Shown here one piece after another: positions 24,400 to 37,990 of a stretch of DNA of 64,000 nt (position 1 is its first letter; the number at the start of each line of letters is the position of its first letter). The stretch spans positions 346,001-410,000 of the forward strand of contig NW_026870556.1 in assembly GCF_963576545.1 (NCBI RefSeq), written 5' to 3'. Position numbers and translations under genes: made by a program. The stretch is from Limanda limanda (Eukaryota; Chordata; Actinopteri; Pleuronectiformes; Pleuronectidae). The notes beneath the pieces are model-generated. The model saw only the letters and a list, made by a program, of their open reading frames with translations, was not told the origin of the DNA and did not search any database.

Positions 24400-27300
24400 G
24401 TAGGCTCTACCCCCACTAAATGGGGTTGCGCGCATCGATCGGTACCATCCTTGAGCTTCTCCGACTTTCGGAAGGGTTAGGGTTAGGGTTAGGGATGAAA
24501 GCACATAGGAGAAAGAGATATTCTTGAATAACTTTTTTTGTGAAGGTCGGAGAGACTTGGAAAGTGGTTGCATCTGGACTAATTTGGGTCCTGCGGATCG
24601 ATTGGTACCATCCCCGAGCTTGTACGACCTTCGAAAGAGGTCGACCGACGAAATTCCCCCAAATCTGAGGAGATATTCTTGAATAACTTTTTTTGTGAAG
24701 GTCGGAGAGACTTGCAAGTAGGCTCTACTCCCACTAAATGGGGTAGCGCGCATCGATCGGTACCATCCTTGAGCTTCTCCGACTTTCGGAAGGGTTAGGG
24801 TTAGGGTTAGGGATGAAAGCACATAGGAGAAAGAGATATTCTTGAATAACTTTTTTTGTGAAGGTCGGAGAGACTTGCAAGTAGGCTTTACCCCCACTAA
24901 ACGGGGTTGCGCGCATCGATCGGTACCATCCTTGAGCTTCTCCGACTTTCGGAAGGGTTAGTGTTAGGGTTAGGGATGAAAGCACATAGGAGAAAGAGAT
25001 ATTCTTGAATAACTTTTTTTGTGAAGGTCGGAGAGACTTGGAAAGTGGTTGCATCTGGACTAATTTGGGTCCTGCGGATCGATTGGTACCATCCCCGAGC
25101 TTGTACGACCTTCGAAAGAGGTCGACCGACGAAATTCCCCCAAATCTGAGGAGATATTCTTGAATAACTTTTTTTGTGAAGGTCGGAGAGACTTGCAAGT
25201 AGGCTCTACCCCCACTAAATGGGGTAGCGCGCATCGATCGGTACCATCCTTGAGCTTCTCCGACTTTCGGAAGGGTTAGGGTTAGGGTTAGGGATGAAAG
25301 CACATAGGAGAAAGAGATATTCTTGAATAACTTTTTTTGTGAAGGTCGGAGAGACTTGCAAGTAGGCTCTACCCCCACTAAATGGGGTTGCGCGCATCGA
25401 TCGGTACCATCCTTGAGCTTCTCCGACTTTCGGAAGGGTTAGGGTTAGGGTTAGGGATGAAAGCACATAGGAGAAAGAGATATTCTTGAATAACTTTTTT
25501 TGTGAAGGTCGGAGAGACTTGGAAAGTGGTTGCATCTGGACTAATTTGGGTCCTGCGGATCGATTGGTACCATCCCCGAGCTTGTACGACCTTCGAAAGA
25601 GGTCGACCGACGAAATTCCCCCAAATCTGAGGAGATATTCTTGAATAACTTTTTTTGTGAAGGTCGGAAAGACTTGCAAGTAGGCTCTACCCCCACTAAA
25701 TGGGGTTGCGCGCATCGATCGGTACCATCCTTGACCTTCTCCGACTTTCGGAAGGGTTAGGGTTAGGGTTAGGGATGAAAGCACATAGGAGAAAGAGATA
25801 TTCTTGAATAACTTTTTTTGTGAAGGTCGGAGAGACTTGCAAGTAGGCTCTACCCCCACTAAATGGGGTTGCGCGCATCGATCGGTACCATCCTTGAGCT
25901 TCTCCGACTTTCGGAAGGGTTAGGGTTAGGGTTAGGGATGAAAGCACATAGGAGAAAGAGATATTCTTGAATAACTTTTTTTGTGAAGGTCGGAGAGACT
26001 TGGAAAGTGGTTGCATCTGGACTAATTTGGGTCCTGCGGATCGATTGGTACCATCCCCGAGCTTGTACGACCTTCGAAAGAGGTCGACCGACGAAATTCC
26101 CCCAAATCTGAGGAGATATTCTTGAATAACTTTTTTTGTGAAGGTCGGAAAGACTTGCAAGTAGGCTCTACCCCCACTAAATGGGGTTGCGCGCATCGAT
26201 CGGTACCATCCTTGACCTTCTCCGACTTTCGGAAGGGTTAGGGTTAGGGTTAGGGATGAAAGCACATAGGAGAAAGAGATATTCTTGAATAACTTTTTTT
26301 GTGAAGGTCGGAGAGACTTGCAAGTAGGCTCTACCCCCACTAAATGGGGTAGCGCGCATCGATCGGTACCATCCTTGAGCTTCTCCGACTTTCGGAAGGG
26401 TTAGGGTTAGGGTTAGGGATGAAAGCACATAGGAGAAAGAGATATTCTTGAATAACTTTTTTTGTGAAGGTCGGAGAGACTTGCAAGTAGGCTCTACCCC
26501 CACTAAATGGGGTTGCGCGCATCGATCGGTACCATCCTTGAGCTTCTCCGACTTTCGGAAGGGTTAGGGTTAGGGTTAGGGATGAAAGCACATAGGAGAA
26601 AGAGATATTCTTGAATAACTTTTTTTGTGAAGGTCGGAGAGACTTGGAAATTGGTTGCATCTGGACTAATTTGGGTCCTGCGGATCGATTGGTACCATCC
26701 CCGAGCTTGTACGACCTTCGAAAGAGGTCGACCGACGAAATTCCCCCAAATCTGAGGAGATATTCTTGAATAACTTTTTTTGTGAAGGTCGGAGAGACTT
26801 GCAAGTAGGCTCTACCCCCACTAAATGGGGTAGCGCGCATCGATCGGTACCATCCTTGAGCTTCTCCGACTTTCGGAAGGGTTAGGGTTAGGGTTAGGGA
26901 TGAAAGCACATAGGAGAAAGAGATATTCTTGAATAACTTTTTTTGTGAAGGTCGGAGAGACTTGCAAGTAGGCTCTACCCCCACTAAATGGGGTTGCGCG
27001 CATCGATCGGTACCATCCTTGAGCTTCTCCGACTTTCGGAAGGGTTAGGGTTAGGGTTAGGGATGAAAGCACATAGGAGAAAGAGATATTCTTGAATAAC
27101 TTTTTTTGTGAAGGTCGGAGAGACTTGGAAAGTGGTTGCATCTGGACTAATTTGGGTCCTGCGGATCGATTGGTACCATCCCCGAGCTTGTACGACCTTC
27201 GAAAGAGGTCGACCGACGAAATTCCCCCAAATCTGAGGAGATATTCTTGAATAACTTTTTTTGTGAAGGTCGGAAAGACTTGCAAGTAGGCTCTACCCCC

Positions 27301-27920
27301 ACTAAATGGGGTTGCGCGCATCGATCGGTACCATCCTTGACCTTCTCCGACTTTCGGAAGGGTTAGGGTTAGGGTTAGGGATGAAAGCACATAGGAGAAA
27401 GAGATATTCTTGAATAACTTTTTTTGTGAAGGTCGGAGAGACTTGCAAGTAGGCTCTACCCCCACTAAATGGGGTAGCGCGCATCGATCGGTACCATCCT
27501 TGAGCTTCTCCGACTTTCGGAAGGGTTAGGGTTAGGGTTAGGGATGAAAGCACATAGGAGAAAGAGATATTCTTGAATAACTTTTTTTGTGAAGGTCGGA
27601 GAGACTTGCAAGTAGGCTCTACCCCCACTAAATGGGGTTGCGCGCATCGATCGGTACCATCCTTGAGCTTCTCCGACTTTCGGAAGGGTTAGGGTTAGGG
27701 TTAGGGATGAAAGCACATAGGAGAAAGAGATATTCTTGAATAACTTTTTTTGTGAAGGTCGGAGAGACTTGGAAAGTGGTTGCATCTGGACTAATTTGGG
27801 TCCTGCGGATCGATTGGTACCATCCCCGAGCTTGTACGACCTTCGAAAGAGGTCGACCGACGAAATTCCCCCAAATCTGAGGAGATATTCTTGAATAACT
27901 TTTTTTGTGAAGGTCGGAGA
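24400..27920 (+). repeat. ~3.5-kb block duplication, copy 1 (offset ~6.41 kb)
   Basis: The HOR series matches 30810-34330. The rare B variant TTGGAAATTGG occurs in both (~26645 and ~33052). The offset is 6412 bp at first and 6406 bp after one copy loses a TTAGGG near 32340. Edges are approximate. Confidence 0.7.
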
Positions 27921-28399
27921 GACTTGCAAGTAGGCTCTACCCCCACTAAATGGGGTAGCGCACATCGATCGGTACCATCCTTGAGCTTCTCCGACTTTCG
28001 GAAGGGTTAGGGTTAGGGTTAGGGATGAAAGCACATAGGAGAAAGAGATATTCTTGAATAACTTTTTTTGTGAAGGTCGGAGAGACTTGCAAGTAGGCTC
28101 TACCCCCACTAAATGGGGTTGCGCGCATCGATCAGTACCATCCTTGAGCTTCTCCGACTTTCGGAAGGGTTAGGGTTAGGGATGAAAGCACATAGGAGAA
28201 AGAGATATTCTTGAATAACTTTTTTTGTGAAGGTCGGAGAGACTTGGAAAGTGGTTGCATCTGGACTAATTTGGGTCCTGCGGATCGATTGGTACCATCC
28301 CCGAGCTTGTACGACCTTCGAAAGAGGTCGACCGACGAAATTCCCCCAAATCTGAGGAGATATTCTTGAATAACTTTTTTTGTGAAGGTCGGAGAGACT

Positions 28400-30450
28400 T
28401 GCAAGTAGGCTCTACCCCCACTAAATGGGGTAGCGCGCATCGATCGGTACCATCCTTGAGCTTCTCCGACTTTCGGAAGGGTTAGGGTTAGGGTTAGGGA
28501 TGAAAGCACATAGGAGAAAGAGATATTCTTGAATAACTTTTTTTGTGAAGGTCGGAGAGACTTGCAAGTAGGCTCTACCCCCACTAAATGGGGTAGCGCG
28601 CATCGATCGGTACTATCCTTGAGCTTCTCCGACTTTCGGAAGGGTTAGGGTTAGGGTTAGGGATGAAAGCACATAGGAGAAAGAGATATTCTTGAATAAC
28701 TTTTTTTGTGAAGGTCGGAGAGACTTGCAAGTAGGCTCTACCCCCACTAAATGGGGTTGCGCGCATCGATCGGTACCATCCTTGAGCTTCTCCGACTTTC
28801 GGAAGGGTTAGGGTTAGGGTTAGGGATGAAAGCACATAGGAGAAAGAGATATTCTTGAATAACTTTTTTTGTGAAGGTCGGAGAGACTTGGAAAGTGGTT
28901 GCATCTGGACTAATTTGGGTCCTGCGGATCGATTGGTACCATCCCCGAGCTTGTACGACCTTCGAAAGAGGTCGACCGACGAAATTCCCCCAAATCTGAG
29001 GAGATATTCTTGAATAACTTTTTTTGTGAAGGTCGGAGAGACTTGCAAGTAGGCTCTACCCCCACTAAATGGGGTAGCGCGCATCGATCGGTACCATCCT
29101 TGAGCTTCTCCGACTTTCGGAAGGGTTAGGGTTAGGGTTAGGGATGAAAGCACATAGGAGAAAGAGATATTCTTGAATAACTTTTTTTGTGAAGGTCGGA
29201 GAGACTTGCAAGTAGGCTCTACCCCCACTAAATGGGGTTGCGCGCATCGATCGGTACCATCCTTGAGCTTCTCCGACTTTCGGAAGGGTTAGGGTTAGGG
29301 ATGAAAGCACATAGGAGAAAGAGATATTCTTGAATAACTTTTTTTGTGAAGGTCGGAGAGACTTGGAAAGTGGTTGCATCTGGACTAATTTGGGTCCTGC
29401 AGATCGATTGGTACCATCCCCGAGCTTGTACGACCTTCGGAAGAGGTCGACCGACGAAATTCCCCCAAATCTGAGGAGATATTCTTGAATAACTTTTTTT
29501 GTGAAGGTCGGAGAGACTTGCAAGTAGGCTCTACCCCCACTAAATGGGGTAGCGCGCATCGATCGGTACCATCCTTGAGCTTCTCCGACTTTCGGAAGGG
29601 TTAGGGTTAGGGTTAGGGATGAAAGCACATAGGAGAAAGAGATATTCTTGAATAACTTTTTTTGTGAAGGTCGGAGAGACTTGCAAGTAGGCTTTACCCC
29701 CACTAAATGGGGTTGCGCGCATCGATCGGTACCATCCTTGAGCTTCTCCGACTTTCGGAAGGGTTAGGGTTAGGGTTAGGGATGAAAGCACATAGGAGAA
29801 AGAGATATTCTTGAATAACTTTTTTTGTGAAGGTCGGAGAGACTTGGAAAGTGGTTGCATCTGGACTAATTTGGGTCCTGCGGATCGATTGGTACCATCC
29901 CCGAGCTTGTACGACCTTCGAAAGAGGTCGACCGACGAAATTCCCCCAAATCTGAGGAGATATTCTTGAATAACTTTTTTTGTGAAGGTCGGAGAGACTT
30001 GCAAGTAGGCTCTACCCCCACTAAATGGGGTAGCGCGCATCGATCGGTACCATCCTTGAGCTTCTCCGACTTTCGGAAGGGTTAGGGTTAGGGTTAGGGA
30101 TGAAAGCACATAGGAGAAAGAGATATTCTTGAATAACTTTTTTTGTGAAGGTCGGAGAGACTTGCAAGTAGGCTCTACCCCCACTAAATGGGGTTGCGCG
30201 CATCGATCGGTACCATCCTTGAGCTTCTCCGACTTTCGGAAGGGTTAGGGTTAGGGTTAGGGATGAAAGCACATAGGAGAAAGAGATATTCTTGAATAAC
30301 TTTTTTTGTGAAGGTCGGAGAGACTTGGAAAGTGGTTGCATCTGGACTAATTTGGGTCCTGCGGATCGATTGGTACCATCCCCGAGCTTGTACGACCTTC
30401 GAAAGAGGTCGACCGACGAAATTCCCCCAAATCTGAGGAGATATTCTTGA
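28400..30450 (+). repeat. ~2-kb block duplication, copy 1 (offset 7537 bp)
   Basis: B-A1-A1-A2 with GGTACTATCC in the second A1 (~28610) and the following HORs reappear at 35940-37990 with a constant 7537-bp offset. The right flanks differ: A3 here, A1 in the partner. Edges are approximate. Confidence 0.65.
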
Positions 30451-30809
30451 ATAACTTTTTTTGTGAAGGTCGGAAAGACTTGCAAGTAGGCTCTACCCCC
30501 ACTAAATGGGGTTGCGCGCATCGATCGGTACCATCCTTGACCTTCTCCGACTTTCGGAAGGGTTAGGGTTAGGGTTAGGGATGAAAGCACATAGGAGAAA
30601 GAGATATTCTTGAATAACTTTTTTTGTGAAGGTCGGAGAGACTTGCAAGTAGGCTCTACCCCCACTAAATGGGGTAGCGCGCATCGATCGGTACCATCCT
30701 TGAGCTTCTCCGACTTTCGGAAGGGTTAGGGTTAGGGTTAGGGATGAAAGCACATAGGAGAAAGAGATATTCTTGAATAACTTTTTTTGTGAAGGTCGGA
30801 GAGACTTGC

Positions 30810-33800
30810 AAGTAGGCTCTACCCCCACTAAATGGGGTTGCGCGCATCGATCGGTACCATCCTTGAGCTTCTCCGACTTTCGGAAGGGTTAGGGTTAGGG
30901 TTAGGGATGAAAGCACATAGGAGAAAGAGATATTCTTGAATAACTTTTTTTGTGAAGGTCGGAGAGACTTGGAAAGTGGTTGCATCTGGACTAATTTGGG
31001 TCCTGCAGATCGATTGGTACCATCCCCGAGCTTGTACGACCTTCGAAAGAGGTCGACCGACGAAATTCCCCCAAATCTGAGGAGATATTCTTGAATAACT
31101 TTTTTTGTGAAGGTCGGAGAGACTTGCAAGTAGGCTCTACCCCCACTAAATGGGGTAGCGCGCATCGATCGGTACCATCCTTGAGCTTCTCCGACTTTCG
31201 GAAGGGTTAGGGTTAGGGTTAGGGATGAAAGCACATAGGAGAAAGAGATATTCTTGAATAACTTTTTTTGTGAAGGTCGGAGAGACTTGCAAGTAGGCTT
31301 TACCCCCACTAAACGGGGTTGCGCGCATCGATCGGTACCATCCTTGAGCTTCTCCGACTTTCGGAAGGGTTAGTGTTAGGGTTAGGGATGAAAGCACATA
31401 GGAGAAAGAGATATTCTTGAATAACTTTTTTTGTGAAGGTCGGAGAGACTTGGAAAGTGGTTGCATCTGGACTAATTTGGGTCCTGCGGATCGATTGGTA
31501 CCATCCCCGAGCTTGTACGACCTTCGAAAGAGGTCGACCGACGAAATTCCCCCAAATCTGAGGAGATATTCTTGAATAACTTTTTTTGTGAAGGTCGGAG
31601 AGACTTGCAAGTAGGCTCTACCCCCACTAAATGGGGTAGCGCGCATCGATCGGTACCATCCTTGAGCTTCTCCGACTTTCGGAAGGGTTAGGGTTAGGGT
31701 TAGGGATGAAAGCACATAGGAGAAAGAGATATTCTTGAATAACTTTTTTTGTGAAGGTCGGAGAGACTTGCAAGTAGGCTCTACCCCCACTAAATGGGGT
31801 TGCGCGCATCGATCGGTACCATCCTTGAGCTTCTCCGACTTTCGGAAGGGTTAGGGTTAGGGTTAGGGATGAAAGCACATAGGAGAAAGAGATATTCTTG
31901 AATAACTTTTTTTGTGAAGGTCGGAGAGACTTGGAAAGTGGTTGCATCTGGACTAATTTGGGTCCTGCGGATCGATTGGTACCATCCCCGAGCTTGTACG
32001 ACCTTCGAAAGAGGTCGACCGACGAAATTCCCCCAAATCTGAGGAGATATTCTTGAATAACTTTTTTTGTGAAGGTCGGAAAGACTTGCAAGTAGGCTCT
32101 ACCCCCACTAAATGGGGTTGCGCGCATCGATCGGTACCATCCTTGACCTTCTCCGACTTTCGGAAGGGTTAGGGTTAGGGTTAGGGATGAAAGCACATAG
32201 GAGAAAGAGATATTCTTGAATAACTTTTTTTGTGAAGGTCGGAGAGACTTGCAAGTAGGCTCTACCCCCACTAAATGGGGTTGCGCGCATCGATCGGTAC
32301 CATCCTTGAGCTTCTCCGACTTTCGGAAGGGTTAGGGTTAGGGATGAAAGCACATAGGAGAAAGAGATATTCTTGAATAACTTTTTTTGTGAAGGTCGGA
32401 GAGACTTGGAAAGTGGTTGCATCTGGACTAATTTGGGTCCTGCGGATCGATTGGTACCATCCCCGAGCTTGTACGACCTTCGAAAGAGGTCGACCGACGA
32501 AATTCCCCCAAATCTGAGGAGATATTCTTGAATAACTTTTTTTGTGAAGGTCGGAAAGACTTGCAAGTAGGCTCTACCCCCACTAAATGGGGTTGCGCGC
32601 ATCGATCGGTACCATCCTTGACCTTCTCCGACTTTCGGAAGGGTTAGGGTTAGGGTTAGGGATGAAAGCACATAGGAGAAAGAGATATTCTTGAATAACT
32701 TTTTTTGTGAAGGTCGGAGAGACTTGCAAGTAGGCTCTACCCCCACTAAATGGGGTAGCGCGCATCGATCGGTACCATCCTTGAGCTTCTCCGACTTTCG
32801 GAAGGGTTAGGGTTAGGGTTAGGGATGAAAGCACATAGGAGAAAGAGATATTCTTGAATAACTTTTTTTGTGAAGGTCGGAGAGACTTGCAAGTAGGCTC
32901 TACCCCCACTAAATGGGGTTGCGCGCATCGATCGGTACCATCCTTGAGCTTCTCCGACTTTCGGAAGGGTTAGGGTTAGGGTTAGGGATGAAAGCACATA
33001 GGAGAAAGAGATATTCTTGAATAACTTTTTTTGTGAAGGTCGGAGAGACTTGGAAATTGGTTGCATCTGGACTAATTTGGGTCCTGCGGATCGATTGGTA
33101 CCATCCCCGAGCTTGTACGACCTTCGAAAGAGGTCGACCGACGAAATTCCCCCAAATCTGAGGAGATATTCTTGAATAACTTTTTTTGTGAAGGTCGGAG
33201 AGACTTGCAAGTAGGCTCTACCCCCACTAAATGGGGTAGCGCGCATCGATCGGTACCATCCTTGAGCTTCTCCGACTTTCGGAAGGGTTAGGGTTAGGGT
33301 TAGGGATGAAAGCACATAGGAGAAAGAGATATTCTTGAATAACTTTTTTTGTGAAGGTCGGAGAGACTTGCAAGTAGGCTCTACCCCCACTAAATGGGGT
33401 TGCGCGCATCGATCGGTACCATCCTTGAGCTTCTCCGACTTTCGGAAGGGTTAGGGTTAGGGTTAGGGATGAAAGCACATAGGAGAAAGAGATATTCTTG
33501 AATAACTTTTTTTGTGAAGGTCGGAGAGACTTGGAAAGTGGTTGCATCTGGACTAATTTGGGTCCTGCGGATCGATTGGTACCATCCCCGAGCTTGTACG
33601 ACCTTCGAAAGAGGTCGACCGACGAAATTCCCCCAAATCTGAGGAGATATTCTTGAATAACTTTTTTTGTGAAGGTCGGAAAGACTTGCAAGTAGGCTCT
33701 ACCCCCACTAAATGGGGTTGCGCGCATCGATCGGTACCATCCTTGACCTTCTCCGACTTTCGGAAGGGTTAGGGTTAGGGTTAGGGATGAAAGCACATAG

Positions 33801-34330
33801 GAGAAAGAGATATTCTTGAATAACTTTTTTTGTGAAGGTCGGAGAGACTTGCAAGTAGGCTCTACCCCCACTAAATGGGGTAGCGCGCATCGATCGGTAC
33901 CATCCTTGAGCTTCTCCGACTTTCGGAAGGGTTAGGGTTAGGGTTAGGGATGAAAGCACATAGGAGAAAGAGATATTCTTGAATAACTTTTTTTGTGAAG
34001 GTCGGAGAGACTTGCAAGTAGGCTCTACCCCCACTAAATGGGGTTGCGCGCATCGATCGGTACCATCCTTGAGCTTCTCCGACTTTCGGAAGGGTTAGGG
34101 TTAGGGTTAGGGATGAAAGCACATAGGAGAAAGAGATATTCTTGAATAACTTTTTTTGTGAAGGTCGGAGAGACTTGGAAAGTGGTTGCATCTGGACTAA
34201 TTTGGGTCCTGCGGATCGATTGGTACCATCCCCGAGCTTGTACGACCTTCGAAAGAGGTCGACCGACGAAATTCCCCCAAATCTGAGGAGATATTCTTGA
34301 ATAACTTTTTTTGTGAAGGTCGGAAAGACT
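30810..34330 (+). repeat. ~3.5-kb block duplication, copy 2 (offset ~6.41 kb)
   Basis: Partner of 24400-27920. It differs by a few private substitutions, for example CTGCAGATCG near 31006, and by the single TTAGGG deletion that changes the offset. Confidence 0.7.
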
Positions 34331-35939
34331 TGCAAGTAGGCTCTACCCCCACTAAATGGGGTTGCGCGCATCGATCGGTACCATCCTTGACCTTCTCCGA
34401 CTTTCGGAAGGGTTAGGGTTAGGGTTAGGGATGAAAGCACATAGGAGAAAGAGATATTCTTGAATAACTTTTTTTGTGAAGGTCGGAGAGACTTGCAAGT
34501 AGGCTCTACCCCCACTAAATGGGGTAGCGCGCATCGATCGGTACCATCCTTGAGCTTCTCCGACTTTCGGAAGGGTTAGGGTTAGGGTTAGGGATGAAAG
34601 CACATAGGAGAAAGAGATATTCTTGAATAACCTTTTTTGTGAAGGTCGGAGAGACTTGCAAGTAGGCTCTACCCCCACTAAATGGGGTTGCGCGCATCGA
34701 TCGGTACCATCCTTGAGCTTCTCCGACTTTCGGAAGGGTTAGGGTTAGGGTTAGGGATGAAAGCACATAGGAGAAAGAGATATTCTTGAATAACTTTTTT
34801 TGTGAAGGTCGGAGAGACTTGGAAAGTGGTTGCATCTGGACTAATTTGGGTCCTGCAGATCGATTGGTACCATCCCCGAGCTTGTACGACCTTCGAAAGA
34901 GGTCGACCGACGAAATTCCCCCAAATCTGAGGAGATATTCTTGAATAACTTTTTTTGTGAAGGTCGGAGAGACTTGCAAGTAGGCTCTACCCCCACTAAA
35001 TGGGGTAGCGCGCATCGATCGGTACCATCCTTGAGCTTCTCCGACTTTCGGAAGGGTTAGGGTTAGGGTTAGGGATGAAAGCACATAGGAGAAAGAGATA
35101 TTCTTGAATAACTTTTTTTGTGAAGGTCGGAAAGACTTGCAAGTAGGCTTTACCCCCACTAAATGGGGTTGCGCGCATCGATCGGTACCATCTTTGAGCT
35201 TCTCCGACTTTTGGAAGGGTTAGGGTTAGGGTTAGGGATGAAAGCACATAGGAGAAAGAGATATTCTTGAATAACTTTTTTTGTGAAGGTCGGAGAGACT
35301 TGGAAAGTGGTTGCATCTGGACTAATTTGGGTCCTGCGGATCGATTGGTACCATCCCCGAGCTTGTACGACCTTCGAAAGAGGTCGACCGACGAAATTCC
35401 CCCAAATCTGAGGAGATATTCTTGAATAACTTTTTTTGTGAAGGTCGGAGAGACTTGCAAGTAGGCTCTACCCCCACTAAATGGGGTAGCGCGCATCGAT
35501 CGGTACCATCCTTGAGCTTCTCCGACTTTCGGAAGGGTTAGGGTTAGGGTTAGGGATGAAAGCACATAGGAGAAAGAGATATTCTTGAATAACTTTTTTT
35601 GTGAAGGTCGGAGAGACTTGCAAGTAGGCTCTACCCCCACTAAATGGGGTTGCGCGCATCGATCGGTACCATCTTTGAGCTTCTCCGACTTTTGGAAGGG
35701 TTAGGGTTAGGGTTAGGGATGAAAGCACATAGGAGAAAGAGATATTCTTGAATAACTTTTTTTGTGAAGGTCGGAGAGACTTGGAAAGTGGTTGCATCTG
35801 GACTAATTTGGGTCCTGCGGATCGATTGGTACCATCCCCGAGCTTGTACGACCTTCGAAAGAGGTCGACCGACGAAATTCCCCCAAATCTGAGGAGATAT
35901 TCTTGAATAACTTTTTTTGTGAAGGTCGGAGAGACTTGC

Positions 35940-37990
35940 AAGTAGGCTCTACCCCCACTAAATGGGGTAGCGCGCATCGATCGGTACCATCCTTGAGCTT
36001 TTCCGACTTTCGGAAGGGTTAGGGTTAGGGTTAGGGATGAAAGCACATAGGAGAAAGAGATATTCTTGAATAACTTTTTTTGTGAAGGTCGGAGAGACTT
36101 GCAAGTAGGCTCTACCCCCACTAAATGGGGTAGCGCGCATCGATCGGTACTATCCTTGAGCTTCTCCGACTTTCGGAAGGGTTAGGGTTAGGGTTAGGGA
36201 TGAAAGCACATAGGAGAAAGAGATATTCTTGAATAACTTTTTTTGTGAAGGTCGGAGAGACTTGCAAGTAGGCTCTACCCCCACTAAATGGGGTTGCGCG
36301 CATCGATCGGTACCATCCTTGAGCTTCTCCGACTTTCGGAAGGGTTAGGGTTAGGGTTAGGGATGAAAGCACATAGGAGAAAGAGATATTCTTGAATAAC
36401 TTTTTTTGTGAAGGTCGGAGAGACTTGGAAAGTGGTTGCATCTGGACTAATTTGGGTCCTGCGGATCGATTGGTACCATCCCCGAGCTTGTACGACCTTC
36501 GAAAGAGGTCGACCGACGAAATTCCCCCAAATCTGAGGAGATATTCTTGAATAACTTTTTTTGTGAAGGTCGGAGAGACTTGCAAGTAGGCTCTACCCCC
36601 ACTAAATGGGGTAGCGCGCATCGATCGGTACCATCCTTGAGCTTCTCCGACTTTCGGAAGGGTTAGGGTTAGGGTTAGGGATGAAAGCACATAGGAGAAA
36701 GAGATATTCTTGAATAACTTTTTTTGTGAAGGTCGGAGAGACTTGCAAGTAGGCTCTACCCCCACTAAATGGGGTTGCGCGCATCGATCGGTACCATCCT
36801 TGAGCTTCTCCGACTTTCGGAAGGGTTAGGGTTAGGGATGAAAGCACATAGGAGAAAGAGATATTCTTGAATAACTTTTTTTGTGAAGGTCGGAGAGACT
36901 TGGAAAGTGGTTGCATCTGGACTAATTTGGGTCCTGCGGATCGATTGGTACCATCCCCGAGCTTGTACGACCTTCGGAAGAGGTCGACCGACGAAATTCC
37001 CCCAAATCTGAGGAGATATTCTTGAATAACTTTTTTTGTGAAGGTCGGAGAGACTTGCAAGTAGGCTCTACCCCCACTAAATGGGGTAGCGCGCATCGAT
37101 CGGTACCATCCTTGAGCTTCTCCGACTTTCGGAAGGGTTAGGGTTAGGGTTAGGGATGAAAGCACATAGGAGAAAGAGATATTCTTGAATAACTTTTTTT
37201 GTGAAGGTCGGAGAGACTTGGAAGTAGGCTTTACCCCCACTAAATGGGGTTGCGCGCATCGATCGGTACCATCCTTGAGCTTCTCCGACTTTCGGAAGGG
37301 TTAGGGTTAGGGTTAGGGATGAAAGCACATAGGAGAAAGAGATATTCTTGAATAACTTTTTTTGTGAAGGTCGGAGAGACTTGGAAAGTGGTTGCATCTG
37401 GACTAATTTGGGTCCTGCGGATCGATTGGTACCATCCCCGAGCTTGTACGACCTTCGAAAGAGGTCGACCGACGAAATTCCCCCAAATCTGAGGAGATAT
37501 TCTTGAATAACTTTTTTTGTGAAGGTCGGAGAGACTTGCAAGTAGGCTCTACCCCCACTAAATGGGGTAGCGCGCATCGATCGGTACCATCCTTGAGCTT
37601 CTCCGACTTTCGGAAGGGTTAGGGTTAGGGTTAGGGATGAAAGCACATAGGAGAAAGAGATATTCTTGAATAACTTTTTTTGTGAAGGTCGGAGAGACTT
37701 GCAAGTAGGCTCTACCCCCACTAAATGGGGTTGCGCGCATCGATCGGTACCATCTTTGAGCTTCTCCGACTTTTGGAAGGGTTAGGGTTAGGGTTAGGGA
37801 TGAAAGCACATAGGAGAAAGAGATATTCTTGAATAACTTTTTTTGTGAAGGTCGGAGAGACTTGGAAAGTGGTTGCATCTGGACTAATTTGGGTCCTGCG
37901 GATCGATTGGTACCATCCCCGAGCTTGTACGACCTTCGAAAGAGGTCGACCGACGAAATTCCCCCAAATCTGAGGAGATATTCTTGAATA
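35940..37990 (+). repeat. ~2-kb block duplication, copy 2 (offset 7537 bp)
   Basis: Partner of 28400-30450. It shares the doubled A1 and GGTACTATCC (~36147). It lies within a stretch that also carries a local A2 subfamily with CATCTTTGAG and GACTTTTGGAAG. Confidence 0.65.
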
